Positions 40,399-48,083 of a stretch of 64,000 bases of DNA are shown one piece after another; the stretch's first letter is position 1; every line of letters begins with the position of its first letter. Source of the stretch: Cedecea neteri (GTDB lineage: Bacteria; Pseudomonadota; Gammaproteobacteria; Enterobacterales; Enterobacteriaceae); the NCBI RefSeq assembly GCF_000758305.1, contig NZ_CP009458.1, positions 2,356,001 to 2,420,000 on the forward strand. Direction: 5' to 3'. The notes beneath the pieces were generated by a model. That model worked only from the letters and a program-made list of their open reading frames with translations. It was not told the origin of the DNA and searched no databases. A program made the translations under genes and the position numbers.

Positions 40399-41622
40399 TT
40401 ACATAGCGGGAGCGTTGGTAACAAATGACTGCTGTTGCGCTTCAGACATCAGGCGCTGCTGCAGAGCTGTAGCTTCATTGCGGCTGCTGAACGGGCCAAG
40501 CTGAACGCGATAGACGGCACCGTTGTGAGAAACTGCGCCCGGTACGCCAAACTGCTGGCTTAGCTTTTGCTGCCACTGGCTGGCGCGTGCGCCGTCGCTC
40601 ACTGCACCGACCTGAACAACATAACGGCCACTACTGGCTGGCACGCTTGCTGCAGTTACACTGCGCTGAACGTGACCTTGCGTTGAACCCGGCGCGGTGA
40701 CCGGCGCAGAAACAGCTGGAGCAGGCTGCTCAACGATCGGCCCTGGCTGTGGCGCTACTGGAGGAGTAGGCGCTGCGGCTGGTGCAGCTGTTGCTGCGAC
40801 AGGCTGCTGTGTAACAGGAGCTGCCGTTGCCGGAGCATCAGGTGTTTCTATCACGCCTGCCGCAAGAGGAGTAGGAGCACCGAGAAAACCGCTGCTCTGA
40901 ACAGGTGCGCCGGTGGTATCTGCGCTTTGCAGCGTCGAATTGCTGATGGCGCGGACATCACCCTGCGGCGCGACAGGCTGAGCAGGGGAGGAGGCGCTTC
41001 CCATGCCGCCGCTAAGATCTGGGCGGGCTGGCAGAGCATAGGTCTGCTTGGCGATAGTCGTACAGGCCGTACCCGGGCCAGACATTGTGCCATCCTGTGC
41101 AACGATAATAGGGTCGATACGGACTTTGGTATTGTTCGAGGTGTTCAGCCTGTCTGCCGCCGCACGAGACAACGAGATAACCCGATCGTTGCCGTAAGGG
41201 CCGCGATCGTTGATGCGGACCACAATCATGCGGCCATTTGCGAGGTTAGTGATTCGCGCATAGCTTGGAATAGGCAGGGTTGGGTGTGCTGCTGTCAGTG
41301 CATTAGGATCAAACGCTTCGCCAGAGGCGGTCAGGTTGCTGCCGGGTTCGGCATCGTAGATAGCCGCAAAGCCTGCCTGGCTGAAGTTTGCCGGATTCTG
41401 AACAATTTTGTAGCTTTTGCCGTTGTTCTGGTAATCCTGGTTCACTGACGGATTCAGCGGCTCGTAGCGTGGCTCAGCGCCGCTGATTTCCACGACTGGA
41501 CCGTTGCACACGGCCGGCTGCGGTGCCTGATTAACCGGCTGCTGACTCTCATCATTTGACGAACATGCTGCCAGTAACGCCGCTGCGATGCAGACGCCAG
41601 CCCACCGTTTTTGCTTACCCAT
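40399..41622 (-). CDS. rlpA: Septal lytic transglycosylase-type lipoprotein RlpA
   Basis: An outer-membrane lipoprotein of 407 residues from ATG 41622, with GAGGT five bases upstream. The lipobox is LLAACS. A double-psi beta-barrel domain (about 75-175) includes FAAIYDAEPGSNLTASGEAF and VRINDRGPYGNDRVISLS with the catalytic Asp. A long Pro/Ala/Gln-rich linker (about 200-310) is longer than in E. coli, then a SPOR domain (about 325-400) begins RYVVQVGAVSDG. RlpA binds denuded glycan at the division site. The gene follows mrdB. Confidence 0.93.
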   Translation of the reverse strand: MGKQKRWAGVCIAAALLAACSSNDESQQPVNQAPQPAVCNGPVVEISGAEPRYEPLNPSVNQDYQNNGKSYKIVQNPANFSQAGFAAIYDAEPGSNLTASGEAFDPNALTAAHPTLPIPSYARITNLANGRMIVVRINDRGPYGNDRVISLSRAAADRLNTSNNTKVRIDPIIVAQDGTMSGPGTACTTIAKQTYALPARPDLSGGMGSASSPAQPVAPQGDVRAISNSTLQSADTTGAPVQSSGFLGAPTPLAAGVIETPDAPATAAPVTQQPVAATAAPAAAPTPPVAPQPGPIVEQPAPAVSAPVTAPGSTQGHVQRSVTAASVPASSGRYVVQVGAVSDGARASQWQQKLSQQFGVPGAVSHNGAVYRVQLGPFSSRNEATALQQRLMSEAQQQSFVTNAPAM

Positions 41623-41638
41623 TGCGCACCTCATCCAG

Positions 41639-42751
41639 TTACACGCTTTTTGATAACATTTTTCTGTGAGTATGTATCGACATGACGATACCAAACCCGG
41701 CCATCAGCACGATTAGCGCTGACCCCCCGTAGCTGACAAGCGGCAGCGGTACGCCGACCACCGGTAAGATACCACTAACCATGCCAATATTTACAAATAC
41801 ATAGACGAACAGGATCAGCATCAGCCCACCAGCCATTACCCGGCCAAAGGTGGTCTGCGCGCGGGCGGCAATAAACAGGCCGCGCATGATCAGCAGCAGA
41901 TAGAGCGCCAGCAGCACCAGAATGCCGACTAAGCCTAGCTCCTCTGCAAGCACTGCAAAGATAAAGTCCGTATGGCGTTCGGGCAAGAATTCCAGCTGTG
42001 ACTGTGTGCCGTGCAGCCAGCCTTTACCGCGAAGTCCGCCGGAGCCGATGGCGATTTTGGACTGAATTATATGATAGCCCGCGCCGAGCGGATCGCTTTC
42101 TGGATCTAACAGCATCATTACGCGCGCGCGCTGATAATCATGCATCAGGAAGAACCACAGGATCGGCACAAAGGCCGCTACCAGCAGTACGGCAACCAGA
42201 ATAAGCCGCCAGCTCATGCCTGACAGGAAAAGCACAAACAGGCCTGATGCTGCGACCAGAATGGATGTCCCCAGGTCAGGCTGGGCGGCAACCAGCAGGG
42301 TCGGCATGAAGATCAGGATGAGCGCTATGCCGGTGTTTTTCAGCGTGGGCGGGCAAACGTCGCGGTTAATAAAGCGAGCAACCATCAGCGGAACGGCAAT
42401 TTTAGCGATTTCTGACGGTTGGAAACGCACGAAGCCCAGGTCGAGCCAGCGCTGTGCCCCTTTTGATATGGCCCCAAAGGCATCAACCGCCACCAGCAGA
42501 ATAATACAGAAAATATAGAGGTAGGGCGCCCAGCCTTCGTAAACGCGAGGCGGAATCTGTGCCATGACGACCATGATCACCAGTCCCATCAGGATCTGGC
42601 CGATTTTACGTTCCATCATGCCCGTATCCTGGCCGCTGGCGCTCCATACCACCAGGGCGCTGAACACCAGCAGCGCGAGGATGGTCACCAGGAAAGTCGG
42701 GTCGAGGTGAACCTTATCCCAAATTGTTTTTTTATTAGGATTGTCAGTCAT
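41639..42751 (-). CDS. mrdB: Peptidoglycan glycosyltransferase RodA (MrdB)
   Basis: A 370-residue SEDS-family membrane protein of ten spans. LGFVRFQPSEIAKIAVPLM, GLRGKGWLHGTQSQLEFLPE with the catalytic-region residues, and GVPLPLVSYGGSAL are conserved SEDS motifs. RodA polymerises glycan strands during elongation, with PBP2 as its partner transpeptidase encoded two bases upstream. It is followed by rlpA 16 bases later. Confidence 0.97.
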   Translation of the reverse strand: MTDNPNKKTIWDKVHLDPTFLVTILALLVFSALVVWSASGQDTGMMERKIGQILMGLVIMVVMAQIPPRVYEGWAPYLYIFCIILLVAVDAFGAISKGAQRWLDLGFVRFQPSEIAKIAVPLMVARFINRDVCPPTLKNTGIALILIFMPTLLVAAQPDLGTSILVAASGLFVLFLSGMSWRLILVAVLLVAAFVPILWFFLMHDYQRARVMMLLDPESDPLGAGYHIIQSKIAIGSGGLRGKGWLHGTQSQLEFLPERHTDFIFAVLAEELGLVGILVLLALYLLLIMRGLFIAARAQTTFGRVMAGGLMLILFVYVFVNIGMVSGILPVVGVPLPLVSYGGSALIVLMAGFGIVMSIHTHRKMLSKSV

Positions 42752-42753
42752 GC

Positions 42754-44655
42754 TTATTGATCCTCTGCGGCCGAGGCGGCCGGTGCTTCAGACGGCAGTA
42801 CCGTGTTGTTATCCCCTAACATGACGTGGTCGAGGATCTGTCGCATGATGGTCCCAACGGCTGGGCCTGCGCCGCCGTTCTCCAGAATCATGGTTACGGC
42901 GTACTGTGGGTTGTCATACGGCGCAAACGCCGTCATCAGCTTGTGGTCGCGTAGACGTTCGGCAATTTTATGCGCGTTATACGTTTCGTTGGCTTTCAGG
43001 CCGAAGACCTGTGCAGTACCAGATTTCGCCGCCACTTTGTAAGGCGCATTCGCGAAGTATTTATGCGCAGTACCGTTAGGTCTGTTGGCTACGCCATACA
43101 TCCCGTCTTTAGCAATTTCCCAATAGCCAGAGTGGATGTCGCCCACCGGCGCTTCAGTCGGCTGCTGCCAGGGAACCTGCTTGCCGTTTTCGGTGGTGCT
43201 CATCAGCAGGTGCGGAACGCGAACAATACCGTCGTTTATCAGGATCATCATCGCCTTGCTCATCTGGATTGGCGTGGCCGTCCAGTAACCCTGGCCGATA
43301 CCGACCGGGATGGTGTCACCCTGATACCACGGTTTTTTAAAGCGCTTCAGCTTCCACTCGCGCGTCGGCATGTTGCCCGCGCGCTCTTCTGAAAGGTCGA
43401 TGCCCGTCAGGTGGCCGTAGCCAAACTTACTCATCCATTCGCCAATTCGGTCGATGCCCATGTCATAGGCGACCTGGTAGAAGAAGGTATCCGCCGATTC
43501 TTCGAGGGATTTTGTGACGTTCAGGCGGCCGTGGCCCCATTTTTTCCAGTCACGGTAGCGTTTTTCCGAGCCTGGCAGTTGCCACCAGCCTGGGTCAAAC
43601 AGCGAGGTGTTGCGGGTGATTACCCCGGCGCTCAAGGCCGAGACGGCCATATAAGGCTTCACGGTAGAGGCCGGTGGGTACACGCCCTGGGTCGCGCGGT
43701 TAATCAGCGGGGTATTCGGGTCATTAAGCAGGCCCGAGTAGTCCTTGCTGGAGATGCCGTCGACGAACAGGTTCGGGTTATAACTTGGCATAGAAACCAG
43801 CGCCAGAATGCCGCCCGTGCGAGGATCGGTAACGACCACCGCAGCACGGCTGCCGGCGAGCAGGGTTTCGATGTAGGTTTGCAGCTTCAGATCGAGGGTC
43901 AGATAAATGTCATGCCCGGCCTGAGGCGGCACTTCTTTAAGCTGGCGGATAACGCGGCCACGGTTGTTAACCTCGACCTCTTCGTAGCCCGTTTGCCCGT
44001 GCAGGACATCTTCGTAATAGCGCTCGATACCGAGCTTGCCGATGTCGTGGGTCGAGGCGTAGTTGGCCAGCTTGCCTTCTTTATCCAGGCGCTCAACGTC
44101 TTTGTCGTTGATTTTAGAAACGTAGCCAATGACGTGGGTCAGCGCTGAGCCATAAGGATAGAAGCGGCGTTTGTAGCCTTTCACTTCCACACCAGGGAAG
44201 CGGTATTGGTTTACCGCAAAGCGGGCAACCTGAACTTCCGTCAGGTTTGTTTTGACCGCAATAGAGGTGAAGCGGTGCGAGCGGGCACGCTCTTTTTTGA
44301 AATTCGCGATATCGTCGTCGGTCAGGTCAACCACCGGGCGCAGCGCCTCCAGCGTATCCTGAACGTTATCGACTTTCTCCGGCATCATCTCGATTTGATA
44401 GATGGTGCGGTTCAGCGCCAGCGGAGTGCCGTTACGATCGTAAATAATGCCGCGGCTGGGCGGAATGGGCACCAGCTTGATGCGGTTTTCGTTGGACCGC
44501 GTCTGATAGTCGTTAAAGCGAACGATCTGCAAATTATAAAGGTTGGCGATCAGCACGCCGGTAAGCAGCAAAATGCCGATAAAAGCGACCAGCGCCCGGC
44601 GCACAAAGAGCGCAGACTCAGCAGTATAGTCGCGAAAAGAATTCTGTAATTTCAT
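42754..44655 (-). CDS. mrdA: Penicillin-binding protein 2 (MrdA)
   Basis: A 633-residue class B PBP. One N-terminal span (about 20-45), a dimerisation domain with RGIIYDRNGTPLALNRT, and a transpeptidase domain with SxxK in PPASTVKPYM, SxN-type SAD in EESADTFFYQ and KSGT in AAKSGTAQVF. It cross-links side-wall peptidoglycan in the elongasome with RodA. The operon order rlmH-mrdA-mrdB-rlpA matches E. coli. Confidence 0.97.
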   Translation of the reverse strand: MKLQNSFRDYTAESALFVRRALVAFIGILLLTGVLIANLYNLQIVRFNDYQTRSNENRIKLVPIPPSRGIIYDRNGTPLALNRTIYQIEMMPEKVDNVQDTLEALRPVVDLTDDDIANFKKERARSHRFTSIAVKTNLTEVQVARFAVNQYRFPGVEVKGYKRRFYPYGSALTHVIGYVSKINDKDVERLDKEGKLANYASTHDIGKLGIERYYEDVLHGQTGYEEVEVNNRGRVIRQLKEVPPQAGHDIYLTLDLKLQTYIETLLAGSRAAVVVTDPRTGGILALVSMPSYNPNLFVDGISSKDYSGLLNDPNTPLINRATQGVYPPASTVKPYMAVSALSAGVITRNTSLFDPGWWQLPGSEKRYRDWKKWGHGRLNVTKSLEESADTFFYQVAYDMGIDRIGEWMSKFGYGHLTGIDLSEERAGNMPTREWKLKRFKKPWYQGDTIPVGIGQGYWTATPIQMSKAMMILINDGIVRVPHLLMSTTENGKQVPWQQPTEAPVGDIHSGYWEIAKDGMYGVANRPNGTAHKYFANAPYKVAAKSGTAQVFGLKANETYNAHKIAERLRDHKLMTAFAPYDNPQYAVTMILENGGAGPAVGTIMRQILDHVMLGDNNTVLPSEAPAASAAEDQ

Positions 44656-44682
44656 TCGCTGCTTAGTATTACCCGCTCAGGT

Positions 44683-45153
44683 TTACTCACGATGGTAAGG
44701 ATGGTTGGTGGTAATGCTCCACGCCCGATAAAGGCTTTCCGCCACCAGTACCCTGACCAGCGGATGGGGCATGGTTAGCGTGGAGAGCGACCAGCTTTGC
44801 TCGGCGGCGGCCTTGCAGGCTGGTGCTAACCCTTCGGGACCACCGATTAACAGGCTGACATCGCGGCCATCCTGTTTCCAGCGTTCGAGCTGCGTGGCAA
44901 GCTGCGGGGTATCCCACGGTTGACCGGGAATATCCAGCGTCACGATTCGGTTACCTTTGCCCGCGGCGGCCAGCATCATTTCGCCCTCTTTTTCGAGGAT
45001 ACGTTTGATATCGGCATTTTTGCCGCGTTTTCCAGCCGGAATTTCTACCAGCTCAAAAGGCATGTCTTTCGGGAAACGACGCAGGTACTCGGTAAAGCCG
45101 GTCTGCACCCAGTCAGGCATTTTGGTTCCAACGGCCACCAGTTGCAGCTTCAC
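44683..45153 (-). CDS. rlmH: 23S rRNA pseudouridine-1915 N3-methyltransferase RlmH
   Basis: A 156-residue SPOUT methyltransferase starting at GTG, as in E. coli. The trefoil-knot SAM site is VSLLIGGPEGLAP, with LSTLTMPHPLVRVLVAESLY following. It methylates pseudouridine 1915 on 70S ribosomes. It is three bases after rsfS, another ribosome-related gene. Confidence 0.97.
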   Translation of the reverse strand: MKLQLVAVGTKMPDWVQTGFTEYLRRFPKDMPFELVEIPAGKRGKNADIKRILEKEGEMMLAAAGKGNRIVTLDIPGQPWDTPQLATQLERWKQDGRDVSLLIGGPEGLAPACKAAAEQSWSLSTLTMPHPLVRVLVAESLYRAWSITTNHPYHRE

Positions 45154-45156
45154 CCG

Positions 45157-45474
45157 TTAGCTCCAGAGTTTTTCCAGTTCGTACAGCTGACGGCTCTCTT
45201 CCTGCATGACGTGAACGATAATTTCGCCCAGATCGACCACGACCCAGTCAGAAGCGTTAATGCCTTTCACGCCCATTGGCGACAGGCCAACTTCACGAGA
45301 GGATTGAACTACGTGCTCAGCAATAGACATGACGTGACGGTTAGACGTCCCGGTGCAGATAACCATGCAATCGGTGATGCTGGATTTGCCTTTAACATCA
45401 ATCGCGATGATGTCCTGGGCTTTGAGGTCGTCGATTTTATCGACAATGAAATCCTGAAGTGCTTTACCCTGCAA
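45157..45474 (-). CDS. rsfS: Ribosome silencing factor RsfS
   Basis: A 105-residue protein starting at TTG, with AGGGGGA upstream, as in E. coli. Conserved segments include GKSSITDCMVICTGTSNRHV and SDWVVVDLGEIIVHVM. It binds L14 on the 50S subunit and blocks joining in stationary phase. In E. coli cobC and nadD lie upstream; here only an empty interval and nadD. Confidence 0.96.
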   Translation of the reverse strand: MQGKALQDFIVDKIDDLKAQDIIAIDVKGKSSITDCMVICTGTSNRHVMSIAEHVVQSSREVGLSPMGVKGINASDWVVVDLGEIIVHVMQEESRQLYELEKLWS

Positions 45475-45790
45475 GTGTTCCCCCTGAGAGAATGAGAGTG
45501 TTTGGTTGAGCCCGTAAATAACCCTGGACCAACAGGGCAGGTGGCTTTGGCTGAAAAATTGGCCGTCCAGCGCGAAGCGCGGGCTATCATCCCATTGCGC
45601 GCCAGAGTTTGCATTGCCATTTTTGTAAAACTATTTCAGAAAAGCCGGATTACGGGCAGGAAATTATGGCAGCGGAGCATAACAGCCTGAGGAGTGGTGT
45701 CAATGGCTGCGGCTTCCGGTAAAAGATAATAGCGTAAAGCCGGGCATTTCACTGTCGTTCTGCCGAATGATTCAGACTTAGCCTGGAAGC
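45475..45790. other. Gene-free interval where E. coli carries cobC
   Basis: About 316 bases between rsfS and the former end of nadD. Neither strand encodes a recognisable part of the alpha-ribazole phosphatase CobC (no RHGET motif). It probably holds the rsfS-rlmH-mrdA promoter; no clear consensus boxes are called. Confidence 0.6.
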
Positions 45791-45822
45791 TCAGCGATAC
45801 AACCCTTGCTGGAGAATAAACG

Positions 45823-46437
45823 TCAGCACAGCCGGGGTAGCAGATCGTCACAGGGCTGATTGTTCTCAAGTCGTTGGCGAATTGTTGTCGCCGAAATGTC
45901 GTACAACGGCGTTGGGGCCAGAAAGATTTTGCCAGCGGGCTGCTGGTGCAGTATTTCGACAGAATCCGTTACGTTTTGTGCGAGCCACGCCTGCTGTTCA
46001 GGCGTTTCCATGGTTAACGGATAACCGGGCCGCTGGGTGACCAGCAGATGGCACAGAGTAAGCAGCGTTTCCCAACGGTGCCAGCGGTGCAAACTGAGCA
46101 GTGAATCCTGGCCAATAATAAAAGCCAGCGGCTGTTTGGGCCCCAGTTCGGCGCGGAGCTGATCCAGCGTTTCCACGGTCCAGGACGGTGTCGTCCGGGT
46201 CAGCTCGCGGTCATCCAGAGTGAAAAGCGGGTGGTCTGCTATCGCAAGCTCAACCATCTCTTTGCGTTGCGCGCTGCTCGCTTCCGGCTGCGGGCGATGC
46301 GGAGGCACATTATTGGGCATGATGGTGACGCTTTTTAGCTTCACCAGTCTCGCAAGGGCTTCAACGGATTTCAAATGACCGTAATGGATAGGATCAAAGG
46401 TGCCGCCGTACAGCGCCAACAAAGAGGAGTCAGGCAT
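45823..46437 (-). CDS. nadD: Nicotinate-nucleotide adenylyltransferase NadD, 3' end shifted by an apparent 1-nt deletion
   Basis: The frame from ATG 46437 gives a 204-residue NadD with the nucleotidyltransferase motif LYGGTFDPIHYGHLKSV and the C-terminal ISATTIRQRLEN. It then ends early in LLPRLC-stop at 45823. Reading the next frame from GTG at 45831 gives V-L-T-F-I-L-Q-Q-G-L-Y-R and a stop at 45791, nearly the E. coli C-terminus. One base is missing in the CCCCGG stretch near 45833-45838, either a true mutation or a sequence error. The core enzyme, essential for NAD synthesis, is otherwise complete. The start overlaps holA. Upstream in-frame codons to 46491 are not used. Confidence 0.88.
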   Translation of the reverse strand: MPDSSLLALYGGTFDPIHYGHLKSVEALARLVKLKSVTIMPNNVPPHRPQPEASSAQRKEMVELAIADHPLFTLDDRELTRTTPSWTVETLDQLRAELGPKQPLAFIIGQDSLLSLHRWHRWETLLTLCHLLVTQRPGYPLTMETPEQQAWLAQNVTDSVEILHQQPAGKIFLAPTPLYDISATTIRQRLENNQPCDDLLPRLC

Positions 46438-47461
46438 CAATAAAGATTTCCGGTATAGCTTTATGGCAGATAAGCAAAGAAAGACCTTCAAGCTCGTCCC
46501 AGACTGACTGCCCGTAGTCTTGCTTCAGCGTCAGTTCGATGCGCGTCAGTAAACGAACGGCCTGATAAAGCTGCTCCGGAGAAACACGACTGAGCGCTTC
46601 AGTGACCAGCTGGCGGCGGTTTTGCCACACGCGTTGCTGATCGAACAGCGTTCGTAAGGGAGTCGTTGCTGACTGACGTTTGAGATTGACCAGTTGCAGA
46701 AGTTCGCGCTGCAGGGTTCGAAGCAGAATGACTGGCTCGCTGGCTTCCAGACGGAGTTGCTGCAATATATGCAGCGCTCGTTTGCTCTTACCGGCGAGCA
46801 GCGCATCTACCCAGTGAAAAGGCGTGAAATGAGCGGCGTCGTTTACGGCTTGCTCAACACGAGGCAGCGTCAATTTACCATCCGTCCAGATGAGCGACAG
46901 CCTTTCCAGAGCCTGAGAGAGCGCCAGCAGATTGCCTTCATAGCAGTAGCAAAGCAACTGATTGGCGGCATCGTCCAGGGTCAGATTCATCTGTTTTGCG
47001 CGCTGAGACACCCAGCGGGGAAGATTGGTCTGTTCTGGCGTCTGGCAGGTTACCAGCACAGAGCGATTTGCCAATTGGGTAAACCAGGCCGCATTTTCCT
47101 GTGCCTTGGTCAGTTTGTTGCCGCGAACCAGGAGCAAAATGTCGTCGTGGAGCAGGCTCACAAGCGTTTCTAGCTGTGCGTTAATGGCGGCATTTGGGCC
47201 GTTTTCCGGCAGCAATAAGAGCAGCGTCTGGCGACTGGCAAAAAGACTGAGCGCCTGGCAAATCGAAAACAACGCCTGCCAGTCCGTGGAGGCTTCTATC
47301 TGAACGGTGTGATGTTCTTCAAAGCCGTTTTGCTGGGCGTGTTTACGCACCGCATCTTGGCTTTCCTGCAATAAGAGAGGATCGTTACCTAGCAGCAGAT
47401 ACGCCGCGCGCAGCCCTTCATTGAGCTGCGCGTGGAGTTGTTCCGGATACAGTCGGATCAT
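46430..47461 (-). CDS. holA: DNA polymerase III subunit delta (HolA)
   Basis: A 343-residue clamp-loader subunit, identical in length to E. coli HolA. The N-terminal AAA-like fold (YLLLGNDPLLLQESQDAVRK) and the C-terminal collar region are recognisable. Delta opens the beta sliding clamp. The start overlaps lptE (ATGA) and the end overlaps nadD, so the three genes are coupled. Confidence 0.95.
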   Translation of the reverse strand: MIRLYPEQLHAQLNEGLRAAYLLLGNDPLLLQESQDAVRKHAQQNGFEEHHTVQIEASTDWQALFSICQALSLFASRQTLLLLLPENGPNAAINAQLETLVSLLHDDILLLVRGNKLTKAQENAAWFTQLANRSVLVTCQTPEQTNLPRWVSQRAKQMNLTLDDAANQLLCYCYEGNLLALSQALERLSLIWTDGKLTLPRVEQAVNDAAHFTPFHWVDALLAGKSKRALHILQQLRLEASEPVILLRTLQRELLQLVNLKRQSATTPLRTLFDQQRVWQNRRQLVTEALSRVSPEQLYQAVRLLTRIELTLKQDYGQSVWDELEGLSLLICHKAIPEIFIDA

Positions 47462-48069
47462 TTGCTACCAGAGGTTGCAGGCAGAGTGGTGGACACCCGG
47501 CCTGCAGGTACGGCAGGTTTCTCAGCGCTAACGGGCTTTACTTCATCTTTCGTTGCTGCAAGATCGGCCGCGTGTACTGCCATCAGTTTACGGATCAGCT
47601 GTTGGGCAACGTTGGTGTACATCTCTTTGATGATCAGATCCTGCTCAGCGTCTTTCGCCAGGGCAGTCAGCGGGTTATCAAAGAACGAACGGTAGGTCTT
47701 CGCGCTGATTGGATAAATATCGTGACCCGGGATCAGGACCTGAGCGTTGACGGTCATTACCATCTGGTATTCCGCGGTCTGGCCGTTCTGGAATACTGAA
47801 GCAGTGTCCTGACTCAAGCCTAAAGCGCCTACGCGCAGGGACGGAATATCCTTGCGTACGCCAGTGCCGGTATCGTCAACAATCGTTACGCCGTTTAAGC
47901 GCAGTTGTTTACGAATTTCACGCGTTAGCGGACCGTTAGGATCGCCAGAGTTGAGGATCAGCGTCTTCATCTCTGAAGGGACCTGCGTGTTACCACGCAG
48001 GTGAAAACCACATCCAGCGGTGACAAGCACCGCCAGGGTTACTAACAGGGTGATAAAGGGATGTCGCAC
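47458..48069 (-). CDS. lptE: LPS-assembly lipoprotein LptE
   Basis: A 203-residue lipoprotein with lipobox VTAGC (C19). The body contains GFHLRGNTQVPSEMKTLIL and AEYQMVMTVNAQVLIPG. LptE plugs the LptD barrel to insert LPS at the outer leaflet. The start is GTG with AGGAGGA upstream, 14 bases after leuS. The C-terminal tail is Pro/Ala/Ser/Lys rich and about ten residues longer than in E. coli. Confidence 0.94.
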   Translation of the reverse strand: MRHPFITLLVTLAVLVTAGCGFHLRGNTQVPSEMKTLILNSGDPNGPLTREIRKQLRLNGVTIVDDTGTGVRKDIPSLRVGALGLSQDTASVFQNGQTAEYQMVMTVNAQVLIPGHDIYPISAKTYRSFFDNPLTALAKDAEQDLIIKEMYTNVAQQLIRKLMAVHAADLAATKDEVKPVSAEKPAVPAGRVSTTLPATSGSK

Positions 48070-48083
48070 GCTTCCTCCTGCGC

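Noticed and set aside
43411..44148. Long plus-strand frame opposite mrdA
   Set aside because: Antisense shadow of the conserved PBP2 gene.
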